Below, piece by piece: positions 1 through 8,547 of a stretch of DNA of 19,328 nucleotides. Both the position numbers and the translations under genes were made by a program. Every line of letters begins with the position of its first letter. Within the stretch, counting starts at the first letter, position 1. The stretch is taken from NCBI GenBank assembly GCA_027084145.1, contig JALWLM010000031.1, forward strand, positions 8,741 through 28,068, read 5' to 3'. The notes under the pieces are model-generated. The model was given only the letters and a program-made list of their open reading frames with translations. It did not search any database and was not told the DNA's origin. This DNA is from Crocinitomicaceae bacterium. Lineage in GTDB: Bacteria > Bacteroidota > Bacteroidia > Flavobacteriales_D > Crocinitomicaceae.

Positions 1-1926
1 TTTGAACTTGGAAACCAAGCCATATTTTTAGTAAAAAATCCGGGATTAAATTATGAATTGGCTTTAAAAAATTATTTAATTGCACAAGAATTAAACCCGA
101 ATAATGGAGAATTAAATTATAAAATCGGGGTATGTTACCTCAATTCTCCTTATGCTAACAAAGGAATCAAATACATTTATAAAGCTAAAAAATTGGATCC
201 TAAAGCTGATCCTTTTTTAGATTTCTATTATGGTAGAGCATTACAATTAGACAATAAATTTAATGAGGCCATTAAAGCTTATGACGCTTTTGTTGCGAAT
301 TATAAAAAGGCAGATAATTTCACCAAATTTGTCAGCAAATATAAGCGAGAATGCAAACTAGCCCGAGGGAGTGTTCAAAACCCTATTCGTGCTTGGGTAG
401 ATAACATTTCTGAACTCAATACAAAATATAACGACTATGCACCATCTATTTCTACAGATGGAAGCGAGATTATTTTTACTTCCGACCGTCCCAATGGTCA
501 CGACCCGAATGAAGCAGGAAGTTACGATAAAGATATCTACTCATCTTCTTTTGATGGAAAAAAATGGCGTTCACCAAAACAAATTAAAGGAGGAGTTAAC
601 ACTCCTGAAGATGATATTTCCAATAATTTAAGCTACGATGGTACAAAATTATTACTTCATCGTGATGTTGATGGGAAAACAGATATTTTTGAAAGTACAC
701 TACATGGACTTAACTGGAGTGATCCTGTCAAAATGCCTTATCAAATTTCTTCAAAAAACGCGAATGAAGTTTATGCTGCCTATAGTGAAGACGGATGGAG
801 TATTTATTTCTCAAGAGATAATGATAATCGCTCAAATGGTTTTGAAGTCATGTACAGTAGTATGCAAAGTAAAATCAAGAAAAATTATATGGCCGCACAA
901 ATGATTTCTTCGGTAAACAGTAAATTTAATGACGGTCCTGTTTACATTACACTTGATGGAAAGACAATGTATATTGCCTCACAAGGGGAAGGCTCTATTG
1001 GTGGGTATGACATCTTTGTATCACACCGCGGACAAGGAGGAAGTTGGACAAAACCTAAAAATCTCGGTTACCCCGTCAATACTCCTTACGACGATTTTTT
1101 CTTTGCTACAACAGCGAATGGAAAGTTTGCATATATTTCATCTAACAGAGCCGGAGGAAAAGGAGGTTACGATTTATACAAAGTTACTTTCTTAGGAGAA
1201 GAAAAAACTCCTGTCTTTATGACTGAAGACTATTTACTTGCTTCGATTGTACACCCTATCACCGATAATTCGATTGAAGAAAAAGTAAAGGTTAACAAAA
1301 AAACATTTACGGTCTTTAAAGGTAAGACCATTGATGCCATTACCAAAAAACCGGTAGAAGCAAAAATTGAAATCACAGACAATGCTACGGGTAAAGTCAT
1401 TCAAACATTTACAACCAACAGTGCTACAGGTAAGTTTATTATTACACTCGCTTCCGGTAAAAATTACGGTATTGCCGTAAAAGCAGACGGATACCTTTTC
1501 CATTCTGAGAACTTTGATATTCCTATGGGAAGTGCAGACAACCTTGTTAACAAAATCATTGAACTGAAAAATATTGCGGTTGGAAGTAAAATTCAACTTC
1601 GAAATATCTTTTTTGATGTAGGAAAAGCAACTTTAAGACCTGAATCCAATACCGAATTGGATCGCCTTGTAAAACTCATGAAAGACGTTCCTAGCTTAAA
1701 AATTCAAATTTCAGGACACACTGATAATACAGGTTCTGCAAAATTAAATGAAAAATTATCTCAAGACAGAGCACAAGCGGTAGTCAATTATCTTAAATCC
1801 AAAGGGATTTCAGCCAATAGAATGACGGCTAAAGGTTATGGCGCATCAAAACCAATTGCTTCCAATAAAACCGCTGAAGGAAGACAACAAAACAGAAGAA
1901 CTGAGTTTGAAATCATAGCCAACTAA
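1..1926 (+). CDS. OmpA-family envelope protein with TPR, PD40 propeller and carboxypeptidase-regulatory domains (PorE-like), 5' partial
   Basis: The frame is open from base 1, so the true start and any signal peptide or lipobox lie upstream; 641 residues are visible. In order: TPR-like helices (about 20-110), a beta-propeller with five visible PD40-type repeats (about 135-390, each with an aromatic/acidic strand, a DG or NG turn and a YD-type ending), a carboxypeptidase-regulatory beta-sandwich (about 430-505), and an OmpA C-terminal peptidoglycan-binding domain (about 535-640) with the GHTDNTG motif, LSQDRA and the NRRTEF ending. This order matches PorE (PG1058) of the type IX secretion system and the many OmpA-like partners of PorP/SprF proteins in Bacteroidota. 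It likely tethers an outer-membrane assembly to peptidoglycan in the periplasm. Which of the two groups it belongs to cannot be decided here; a porP/sprF-like gene directly upstream would be informative. It ends with a double TAA stop before a terminator. Confidence 0.9.
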   Translation, partial: FELGNQAIFLVKNPGLNYELALKNYLIAQELNPNNGELNYKIGVCYLNSPYANKGIKYIYKAKKLDPKADPFLDFYYGRALQLDNKFNEAIKAYDAFVANYKKADNFTKFVSKYKRECKLARGSVQNPIRAWVDNISELNTKYNDYAPSISTDGSEIIFTSDRPNGHDPNEAGSYDKDIYSSSFDGKKWRSPKQIKGGVNTPEDDISNNLSYDGTKLLLHRDVDGKTDIFESTLHGLNWSDPVKMPYQISSKNANEVYAAYSEDGWSIYFSRDNDNRSNGFEVMYSSMQSKIKKNYMAAQMISSVNSKFNDGPVYITLDGKTMYIASQGEGSIGGYDIFVSHRGQGGSWTKPKNLGYPVNTPYDDFFFATTANGKFAYISSNRAGGKGGYDLYKVTFLGEEKTPVFMTEDYLLASIVHPITDNSIEEKVKVNKKTFTVFKGKTIDAITKKPVEAKIEITDNATGKVIQTFTTNSATGKFIITLASGKNYGIAVKADGYLFHSENFDIPMGSADNLVNKIIELKNIAVGSKIQLRNIFFDVGKATLRPESNTELDRLVKLMKDVPSLKIQISGHTDNTGSAKLNEKLSQDRAQAVVNYLKSKGISANRMTAKGYGASKPIASNKTAEGRQQNRRTEFEIIAN

Positions 1927-1945
1927 TAAGAATGTGAACCCAATT

Positions 1946-1974
1946 AAAAGGGCAGTTTAAAACTGCCCTTTTTT
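1946..1974 (+). terminator. Rho-independent terminator after the OmpA-family gene
   Basis: A 12-bp perfect stem (1946-1957 with 1961-1972, core AGGGCAGTT/AACTGCCCT) with a TAA loop, whose 3' arm runs into six T's. It lies 17 nt after the second stop codon. Because the left arm begins with AAAA, it may also work for transcripts coming from the recQ side. Confidence 0.9.
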
Positions 1975-2023
1975 ATGAATGAAAATTAAATTTTTAATTA
2001 TTTTCAAATAAGCACTTGTAAAT

Positions 2024-2069
2024 CAATAATAGAAGGACTTAAAATAAATAGTCCCAAACAACATTATTG
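2024..2069. repeat. Nested inverted repeat downstream of recQ
   Basis: CAATAAT (2024-2030) is matched by ATTATTG (2063-2069), and inside these GGACT (2035-2039) is matched by AGTCC (2050-2054). The two stems are separated by short unpaired stretches. It sits between the recQ stop and the terminator of the OmpA-family gene, so it could act as a weak 3' end for recQ. There is no good T-tract, and chance is possible in such AT-rich DNA. Confidence 0.3.
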
Positions 2070-2101
2070 TAATGATATTTATTCTTTAAGAAGTTAAAAG
2101 A

Positions 2102-4291
2102 TTAATTTGCCATTTCACTCATGAATTTAATTCGCATTATGCGTAATTCCTCTTCAGTATAGTCTCCTTCAAATTCATCATAAGCTTCTTGCAAATCATC
2201 TGTTTCAGATTCTAAGAAATATTCGTAAATCTCTTCTTGGCATTCTTCATCAAGAATTTCATTAATATAATAGTCAATATTAATTCGCATTCCCGAAGCA
2301 ACAATTTTCTCAATATCTTCAATAATTTCCTCTAATGTTCTTCCTTGATGTTTGGCTATATCTTCCAAAGGTAGTTTTCGATCGATATTTTGTATTAATT
2401 GAATTTTTAATCCCGACTTATTAACCACCGATTTCATTACAACAAAGTCCTGCGGACGCTCAATATTATTCTCTTCAACATACTGTTTAATCAATTCTAC
2501 AAAAGGTGCTCCGTAACGTGTTGCTTTTCCTGTTCCGACACCTTGTATATTGGTCAATTCCTCTAATGTTATCGGATACTGAAAACACATATCTTTTAAA
2601 GACGGCTCTTGAAATACGACAAAAGGAGGAATATTTTTTTCTTTTGAGATTCTTTTTCTTAAATCCAAAAGCTGCTGATAAAGTACATCATCAATAACGC
2701 CTCCATCTTTATTATTCATAACAACAGCTTCATCATCAACGTCAAAATTGTGTTCTTTTAATAAATAGAATGATGTCGGATTTTTCAAAAATTCTTTTCC
2801 TTTTTCAGATAATCTTAATACACCGTAAGATTCGATATTCTTCGTTATCAGTCCTGCCACAAGGGCTTGACGAATCACGGCGTTCCAGAAATTCATATCT
2901 TTATCACTACCCGAACCAAAACCTTCCAACCGGTCGTGCTTATAGGCTAATATTTCCGAAGTTTTCTTTCCTGCTAAAAATAAACAATAATGTTTTGCAC
3001 GCTGTGTTTCTTTTAGTGTTTCAATCGCTTTAAGAAGTTTCAGAACATAATCTTTCCCTTCAAACTTTTCTTTCGGATATTTACAATTATCACACATATC
3101 ATTACAGTCCTTCTCTTCAAACTCTTCTCCAAAATAATGAAGAATCATTTTTCTTCTACAAACAGACGTTTCTGCATATGAAGCCATTTCGTGTAATAAT
3201 TGCCTTCCTATTTCTTGTTCGGAAATCGGTTTCCCTTGTAAAAATTTTTCTAACTTTTCAATATCCTTATAGGAATAGAAAGCAATACACTCTCCTTCTC
3301 CTCCATCTCTCCCAGCTCTTCCTGTTTCTTGATAATAACTTTCCAAAGACTTTGGAATATCATGATGAATTACAAAACGAACATCCGGTTTGTCTATTCC
3401 CATACCAAAAGCAATCGTTGCTACAATGACATCAGCTTCCTCCATTAAAAACATGTCTTGATGTTTAGCTCTTGTAGCGGCATCTAAGCCTGCATGATAA
3501 GGCAGTGCATTAATCCCGTTTACTTGTAGTAATTCTGCTAACTCTTCTACCTTTTTCCTACTCAAGCAATACACAATACCACTCTTCCCTTCTTTTGACC
3601 GGATGTATTTTATGATTTGTTTTTCAACTTCTTTTTTAGGGTAAATTCGGTAAAATAAATTATCTCTATTAAATGAAGATTTAAACACTGTTGCATCCAG
3701 CATATTCAAATTCTTTTGAATATCATGCTGAACCTTTGGTGTTGCTGTTGCGGTTAATGCTATAATCGGAACATTTGTGATTTCTTCAAATATTTCACGC
3801 AATCTTCTGTATTCAGGGCGGAAATCATGTCCCCATTCAGAAATACAATGTGCTTCATCAATGGCAAAAAAGGAAATGTCAATTTGCTTTAAAAACTGAA
3901 TGTTTTCATCTTTTGTTAATGATTCAGGCGCAACATATAAAAGCTTTGTTTTTCCTTCAAGAATATCCCCCTTAACTTTTTTGATTTCTCCTTTATTCAG
4001 AGATGAATTTAGAAAATGTGCAACCGCATCATCACTACTTATATGACGAATCGCATCTACTTGATTTTTCATCAATGCAATTAAAGGAGATACAATAATT
4101 GCTGTTCCTTCAGAAATAAGTGCCGGAAGTTGATAACACAATGATTTACCACCTCCTGTCGGCATGATAACGAATGTATTTTTTTTGTTCAATACATTTT
4201 CTATAATTTTTTCTTGATCCCCTTTAAATTGGTCAAAACCAAAATTTTTCTTTAATGCTGCTTTTAAATCAAATTTTACTGAAACACTCAT
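2102..4291 (-). CDS. recQ: ATP-dependent DNA helicase RecQ
   Basis: A 729-residue superfamily 2 helicase that unwinds DNA 3' to 5' in recombination and fork repair. Visible: Walker A MPTGGGKS (43-50), DEAH box (145-148), TATAT motif III (180-184), motif VI QETGRAGRDG (321-330), and the four zinc cysteines C378, C396, C400, C403 of the RecQ zinc domain. These are followed by a winged-helix RQC region (about 410-510) and an HRDC domain (about 533-605). A further 120-residue tail with an acidic end (about 680-715) is longer than in E. coli RecQ (about 610 aa) and typical, to my knowledge, of Bacteroidota RecQ. The start at 4291 gives a normal N-terminus just ahead of the Q motif (GFDQFKGDQ, 18-26). 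The gene is transcribed alone, divergent from tatC and convergent with the OmpA-family gene. No clear -7 box was found upstream. Confidence 0.97.
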   Translation of the reverse strand: MSVSVKFDLKAALKKNFGFDQFKGDQEKIIENVLNKKNTFVIMPTGGGKSLCYQLPALISEGTAIIVSPLIALMKNQVDAIRHISSDDAVAHFLNSSLNKGEIKKVKGDILEGKTKLLYVAPESLTKDENIQFLKQIDISFFAIDEAHCISEWGHDFRPEYRRLREIFEEITNVPIIALTATATPKVQHDIQKNLNMLDATVFKSSFNRDNLFYRIYPKKEVEKQIIKYIRSKEGKSGIVYCLSRKKVEELAELLQVNGINALPYHAGLDAATRAKHQDMFLMEEADVIVATIAFGMGIDKPDVRFVIHHDIPKSLESYYQETGRAGRDGGEGECIAFYSYKDIEKLEKFLQGKPISEQEIGRQLLHEMASYAETSVCRRKMILHYFGEEFEEKDCNDMCDNCKYPKEKFEGKDYVLKLLKAIETLKETQRAKHYCLFLAGKKTSEILAYKHDRLEGFGSGSDKDMNFWNAVIRQALVAGLITKNIESYGVLRLSEKGKEFLKNPTSFYLLKEHNFDVDDEAVVMNNKDGGVIDDVLYQQLLDLRKRISKEKNIPPFVVFQEPSLKDMCFQYPITLEELTNIQGVGTGKATRYGAPFVELIKQYVEENNIERPQDFVVMKSVVNKSGLKIQLIQNIDRKLPLEDIAKHQGRTLEEIIEDIEKIVASGMRINIDYYINEILDEECQEEIYEYFLESETDDLQEAYDEFEGDYTEEELRIMRIKFMSEMAN

Positions 4292-4428
4292 GTTATTATA
4301 CTATTATACAATAACTAAAATAATACTTTTTATTGACTTCAAGTATTTTTTTTAAAATATATTTTCTTTCTTATATATAAATCTTTTATCTGTTGTTTTT
4401 AGGATTTCTATAGTAGATGAAAAATAAC

Positions 4429-4436
4429 TAATTTTA
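4429..4436 (+). promoter_or_regulatory. Probable -7 box for the tatC operon
   Basis: TAATTTTA followed by C resembles the Bacteroidota -7 element TAnnTTTG with the last base changed. It ends 7 nt before the tatC ATG, so transcription would start at or almost at the start codon. No convincing TTG lies at the usual distance upstream. It is the only candidate seen in the 152-bp recQ-tatC gap. Confidence 0.45.
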
Positions 4437-4443
4437 CCGCCCT

Positions 4444-5244
4444 ATGAGTGAAACAAATGAAAACGAATCTTTTTTAAGCCATTTAGAAGAATTAAGATGG
4501 CGGTTAGTCCGTATTGCCATTAGTATTATTATTTGTGCTGTTATCTTATGGTTTTTCCAAGAATGGATTATGGAAAACATTTTTCTTTCTATGAAAGAAC
4601 CTTCTTTTATTTCTTTTCGTTTGCTTTGTGAGTACATGGGGGTATGTATAGAAGAAATCCCGGTTAAAATGCAAAGCATGTCTGTTTCAGGACAATTCTC
4701 TTATGCGTTAATGATGAGCATCATGGGAGGAGCTGTTTTATCTTTTCCTTACATCTTTTATCAAATTTGGATGTTCATCAAACCCGGGCTAAAAAAGAAT
4801 GAAATCAAAGTTACTTCAGGTATTGTATTTTACGTTAGCATTCTTTTTTTCTTAGGAATTTTGTTTGGATACTTTGTTGTTGCCCCTCTTTGTATTCAGT
4901 TTTTCGGAACTTTTCAAATTAGTGACCAAATAGAAAATATATTTACTATTAACTCTTACATGAGTACAATATTATCTACGGTATTTTATTCCGGATTATT
5001 ATTCCTATTGCCTGTTATCGTTTTTATCTTTACAAAACTTGGAATTATTACCTCTGCATTTTTAAAAAAATACCGAAAACATGCGATTGTTGGGATTTTA
5101 ATTTTATCAGCAATCATCACCCCTCCTGATTTGATTAGTCAAATAGTTGTTAGTATTCCCATTGCTATTCTTTATGAAATAAGTATACTTGTAGCAAAAC
5201 ATGTTGAAAAGAAAACGGAATTGGAACAACTAAATAAAGATTAA
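4444..5244 (+). CDS. tatC: Twin-arginine translocase subunit TatC
   Basis: A 266-residue polytopic inner-membrane protein, the receptor that recognises twin-arginine signal peptides and recruits TatA to export folded proteins. The N-terminal family signature SHLEELRWR (12-20) holds the conserved Glu, and the second signature FPYIFYQIWMFIKPGL (101-116) leads into the cytoplasmic loop. Six hydrophobic segments are visible: about 21-38, 86-113, 123-147, 172-197, 212-225 and 231-250. ITPPD (225-229) is also typical. The first periplasmic loop (about 45-85) is long, as in other Bacteroidota TatC proteins. It opens an envelope operon with the DUF5686 protein 18 nt downstream and lptB after that. 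No TatA/TatE-type gene is in the window. Confidence 0.95.
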   Translation: MSETNENESFLSHLEELRWRLVRIAISIIICAVILWFFQEWIMENIFLSMKEPSFISFRLLCEYMGVCIEEIPVKMQSMSVSGQFSYALMMSIMGGAVLSFPYIFYQIWMFIKPGLKKNEIKVTSGIVFYVSILFFLGILFGYFVVAPLCIQFFGTFQISDQIENIFTINSYMSTILSTVFYSGLLFLLPVIVFIFTKLGIITSAFLKKYRKHAIVGILILSAIITPPDLISQIVVSIPIAILYEISILVAKHVEKKTELEQLNKD

Positions 5245-5262
5245 CTTCGTTATCATTCCAAA

Positions 5263-7755
5263 ATGAAAGACAATTATAGAATGAAGGAAATATTTTTTTT
5301 GTTTTTTCTGTTTTCAATTTCTTTGATAAACGCACAAAAAACGCTTGTTGAAGGTATTGTTACAGATGGCGATACAGGGGAACCTCTTCCTTTTGTCTCT
5401 GTGCGTTTTAAAGATTCTAAAATCGGTACTTTTACAGACACAAACGGTTACTATATACTTGACACTTATTACGCTACTGATTCTATTGTATTCAGCTTTT
5501 CGGGATATCTTAAAGTAACAAAACCCGTCCAATTAGACACCAAACAACGTATTGATGTAGTCTTACCTATTGCTGTATCTGAAATTGAAGAAGTCGTTGT
5601 TCGTGCCCCTGATGAATTACCGTCCACCAGATTACACAAAAAAATCATTGCACATAAACGCATCAATAATAAAGAAAAGTTGACAGCTTATCAATACGAA
5701 GTCTATAACAAAATCCAATTTGATTTAAGTAATTTGAATGAGAAATTTAAAGAAAACGGTATTGTTAAGCGCCTTGATGTGATTTTAGATTACTTAGAAC
5801 AAACGGAAGATAGTACACTTCGTCTACCAATGATTCTTTCCGAATCAGTTTCTGATTACTATTATAGAAAAACCCCTAAAAGGAAAAAAGAGGTCGTCAA
5901 AGCCACAAGAATTGTTGGTGTTGAAAGTGTTGAACTAAACCAATTCTTGGGAGATATGTATTTAGATGTGAATATTTATGATAACACATTACAGCTTTTT
6001 AATAAAAACTTTATTAGTCCCATAGCTAATTATGCCAGAACATTTTATCGATTTTATTTAGAAGATTCTACTTTTATCGATAAATATTGGTGCTATAAGC
6101 TTAAGTTTGTCCCTAAAAGAACCGGAGATTTAACTTTTGAAGGAGAAATGTGGGTTCATGATACCACTTATGCTATTAAAGAGATAAAAATGACGATGTC
6201 TCCATGGGTAAACATCAACTATGTACAAGGAATGTATTTAGAACATCATTTTGAACAAGTGGAAGATGAAGTCTGGATGATTACACAAGAAAAACTTTTA
6301 GTTGATTTAAAATTAACCAAAAAATCAAAATTATATGGAGTTTACGGCAGGAAATTTTCTTCGAGAAAAAAATTTATAATCAACAAACCTTACCCTTTAG
6401 AATTCTATAAAACAAAAGACAATGTCATTGTGTTGGATGAAGCTAAAAACCGGTCTGAGAAATATTGGAGTCAAATCAGGCATGTTCCACTGGCAAAACA
6501 GGAGGAAAAAATAGAGGAAATGACCGATTCTCTAAAAAACACCCCCTTCTATCGAACATTTAAAAATACTATTTATTTAGCTACTACCGGTTTTTATCCG
6601 CTGAATAAATTAGAAATCGGAAGTGCATTTTCTTTATTTAGTTATAATCAATATGAAAATTTTAGGATAGGATTAGCATTAAGAACTTCCAATGATTTTA
6701 GTCGAAGAATAGAGCTTGCTGCTAGAGGAGCATACGGTTTTGGAGATAAAAACTTCAAATACGGTGCACAAATAAGATATAATGTTACCCCTAAAAAAAG
6801 AGGGATGCTAACCGCTTTCTATAACTACGACTTAGAACAAATTGGTCAAGCCCCAAGTGCAGGGGCTATCGGGTCAACCTTTGGTACTCTCTTAAGAACC
6901 GGACCGCTGGACAAGCTAACCTTCGTTGAAAAGATAGGAGTTAACTTAGAAAAAGATGTGAAAAAAGATTTGATTCTCTACGGAGCTTTTGAATGGAAAG
7001 AATATACCCCCGTAGGTAAAGCCATCTATCTAAGACCAACAAGTACTCCAAATGTTTATGATACATTAAATCGCATTCAAGCAACCGAGTTAACAGCCCG
7101 TATTCGTTGGGCAAAAGATGAAGAATTCATATCCGGAGCTTTTGATAGAAAATCTATACGTACGAAATACCCTATATTGATTTTACAAGGTGTTTTCGGT
7201 GTCAAAGAATGGTTAGGAGCAGACTATGAATATCAAAAAGTTGACTTTTTTGTCCAACAAAATGTAGGTATTGGAGTATTTGGCCGTCTCATTTATAATA
7301 TCAATGTAGGAAAAATATTTGGAACAGCAGCCTACCCGTTTTTAATGGTACACCCGGGAAATCAGTCTTTTTGGTTACAGTCGGATGCTTTCAATAAGAT
7401 GAACTTCTTTGAGTTCATATCCGATCAATATGTCAATGCCAGCATTGAAAATCATTGGGACGGATTTTTCCTCGATAGAATACCATTCAATAAATATTTA
7501 AAATGGAGGCTCGTAACAACTACTAAAGCAGCTTATGGAAGTATATCAAATAAACATCAAGAAGAAATGATTCTACCCGGTTTTGTTAAACAATTTGGGA
7601 ATACACCTTATGTAGAAACAAGTATAGGTATAGAAAATATCTTCAACTTTTTCCGTGTAGATTTAGTATGGCGATTAACCCATCTTCCTGTCGGTGTAAA
7701 AACAACTTCTCGAGAAGCGTTCGGTGTACGTTTCAAATATGTCATCAATTTTTAG
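5263..7755 (+). CDS. Outer-membrane protein with carboxypeptidase-regulatory domain and DUF5686 beta-barrel
   Basis: An 830-residue protein common in Bacteroidota and of unknown biochemical role. The N-terminus is a signal peptide ending near SLINA/QKTL. A second in-frame ATG at 5281 starts directly at this peptide (MKEIFFLFF) and may be the true start; I keep the longer form. Residues about 27-110 are a carboxypeptidase-D-regulatory-like sandwich (VEGIVTDGDTGEPLPFVSV, later DTNGYY), as found ahead of many outer-membrane barrels. The rest matches DUF5686: a periplasmic part rich in aromatic residues to about 400, then repeated amphipathic strands of a barrel, closing with FKYVINF and a C-terminal Phe as expected for BAM-inserted proteins. 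It has no TonB plug, so it is not a SusC-type receptor. It lies between tatC and lptB, with only 2 nt before lptB, suggesting an envelope role coordinated with LPS export. Confidence 0.9.
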   Translation: MKDNYRMKEIFFLFFLFSISLINAQKTLVEGIVTDGDTGEPLPFVSVRFKDSKIGTFTDTNGYYILDTYYATDSIVFSFSGYLKVTKPVQLDTKQRIDVVLPIAVSEIEEVVVRAPDELPSTRLHKKIIAHKRINNKEKLTAYQYEVYNKIQFDLSNLNEKFKENGIVKRLDVILDYLEQTEDSTLRLPMILSESVSDYYYRKTPKRKKEVVKATRIVGVESVELNQFLGDMYLDVNIYDNTLQLFNKNFISPIANYARTFYRFYLEDSTFIDKYWCYKLKFVPKRTGDLTFEGEMWVHDTTYAIKEIKMTMSPWVNINYVQGMYLEHHFEQVEDEVWMITQEKLLVDLKLTKKSKLYGVYGRKFSSRKKFIINKPYPLEFYKTKDNVIVLDEAKNRSEKYWSQIRHVPLAKQEEKIEEMTDSLKNTPFYRTFKNTIYLATTGFYPLNKLEIGSAFSLFSYNQYENFRIGLALRTSNDFSRRIELAARGAYGFGDKNFKYGAQIRYNVTPKKRGMLTAFYNYDLEQIGQAPSAGAIGSTFGTLLRTGPLDKLTFVEKIGVNLEKDVKKDLILYGAFEWKEYTPVGKAIYLRPTSTPNVYDTLNRIQATELTARIRWAKDEEFISGAFDRKSIRTKYPILILQGVFGVKEWLGADYEYQKVDFFVQQNVGIGVFGRLIYNINVGKIFGTAAYPFLMVHPGNQSFWLQSDAFNKMNFFEFISDQYVNASIENHWDGFFLDRIPFNKYLKWRLVTTTKAAYGSISNKHQEEMILPGFVKQFGNTPYVETSIGIENIFNFFRVDLVWRLTHLPVGVKTTSREAFGVRFKYVINF

Positions 7756-7757
7756 CT

Positions 7758-8486
7758 ATGAAACTACAAACAAAATCAATTAAAAAATCATATGGTGGAA
7801 AACCAATTGTTAAAGGCGTATCCATTGAAGTCAATCAAGGAGAAATTGTCGGGCTTTTAGGGCCTAATGGTGCGGGTAAAACGACTTCTTTTTACATGAT
7901 TGTCGGACTCATTAAACCTGATTCCGGAAAGGTTTTTTTAGATCAAACGGAAATTACTGATATGCCTATGTACAAAAGAGCACAAATGGGAATAGGTTAC
8001 CTGCCTCAAGAAGTTTCTGTCTTTAGAAAATTAAGCGTTGAAGATAATATCATGGCGATTCTTGAGATGACCAAATTGAGTAAGCAAGAACAAGAAGAAA
8101 AATTAGAACAACTTATCAGTGAATTCAGTTTAAACCATGTTCGAACCAATTTAGGAAATAGGTTGTCCGGTGGAGAAAAACGGAGAACAGAAATAGCCAG
8201 AGCATTGGCCACAAATCCGAAATTCATTCTTTTGGATGAACCATTTGCAGGAGTTGACCCTATTGCAGTAGAAGACATCCAAACTATTGTTTCTAAATTA
8301 AAAAATAAAAATATTGGTGTCTTAATCACAGATCATAATGTACAAGAAACATTATCTATAACAGATAGGGCATATCTACTTTTTGAGGGAAGCATCTTAA
8401 AATCAGGAACAGCTGAAGAGTTAGCAGCGGATGAACAAGTACGAAAAGTTTATTTAGGACGCAATTTTGAACTTCGCCGAAAATAA
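7758..8486 (+). CDS. lptB: LPS export ABC transporter ATP-binding protein LptB
   Basis: A 242-residue cytoplasmic ATPase that powers extraction of lipopolysaccharide from the inner membrane by LptFG and its transfer over the LptCAD bridge. Visible: Walker A GPNGAGKT (35-42), Q-loop Q84 in YLPQE, signature LSGGE (136-140), Walker B FILLDEP (156-162), D-loop GVD (165-167) and H-loop H193. Length and the YLPQEVSVFRKLSVEDNI region are characteristic of LptB. An in-frame upstream start at 7668 would add 30 residues running through the DUF5686 gene; ATG 7758, 2 nt after that gene's stop, gives the normal LptB N-terminus. Third gene of the tatC operon; lptF, lptG and lptC are not in the window. Confidence 0.96.
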   Translation: MKLQTKSIKKSYGGKPIVKGVSIEVNQGEIVGLLGPNGAGKTTSFYMIVGLIKPDSGKVFLDQTEITDMPMYKRAQMGIGYLPQEVSVFRKLSVEDNIMAILEMTKLSKQEQEEKLEQLISEFSLNHVRTNLGNRLSGGEKRRTEIARALATNPKFILLDEPFAGVDPIAVEDIQTIVSKLKNKNIGVLITDHNVQETLSITDRAYLLFEGSILKSGTAEELAADEQVRKVYLGRNFELRRK

Positions 8487-8487
8487 T

Positions 8488-8518
8488 TTGCTTATTTTAA
8501 AAAAAAGAAATAGATTTA
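8488..8518 (+). promoter_or_regulatory. Bacteroidota-type promoter of the small lipoprotein gene
   Basis: TTG at 8488-8490 and TAGATTTA at 8511-8518 are 20 nt apart, fitting the -33 TTG and -7 TAnnTTTG elements with one mismatch (final A for G). The start of transcription would be near 8523, giving a leader of about 25 nt. The spacer contains a run of eight A's (8499-8506). Confidence 0.55.
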
Positions 8519-8547
8519 CAACCAAGAACTAATTTTTAACTAAACCT

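Noticed and set aside
1234..1596. 120-aa open frame on the minus strand within the OmpA-family gene
   Set aside because: Opposite-strand shadow of a clear coding region; Cys/Phe/Asn-rich translation without any recognisable motif.
5263..7755. The carboxypeptidase-regulatory domain as a sign of a SusC/TonB-dependent receptor
   Set aside because: No plug domain or TonB box follows, and the rest matches DUF5686.
7668..7757. An in-frame extension of lptB starting at 7668
   Set aside because: It runs through the coding end of the DUF5686 gene and adds 30 residues absent from LptB; ATG 7758 gives the normal N-terminus.
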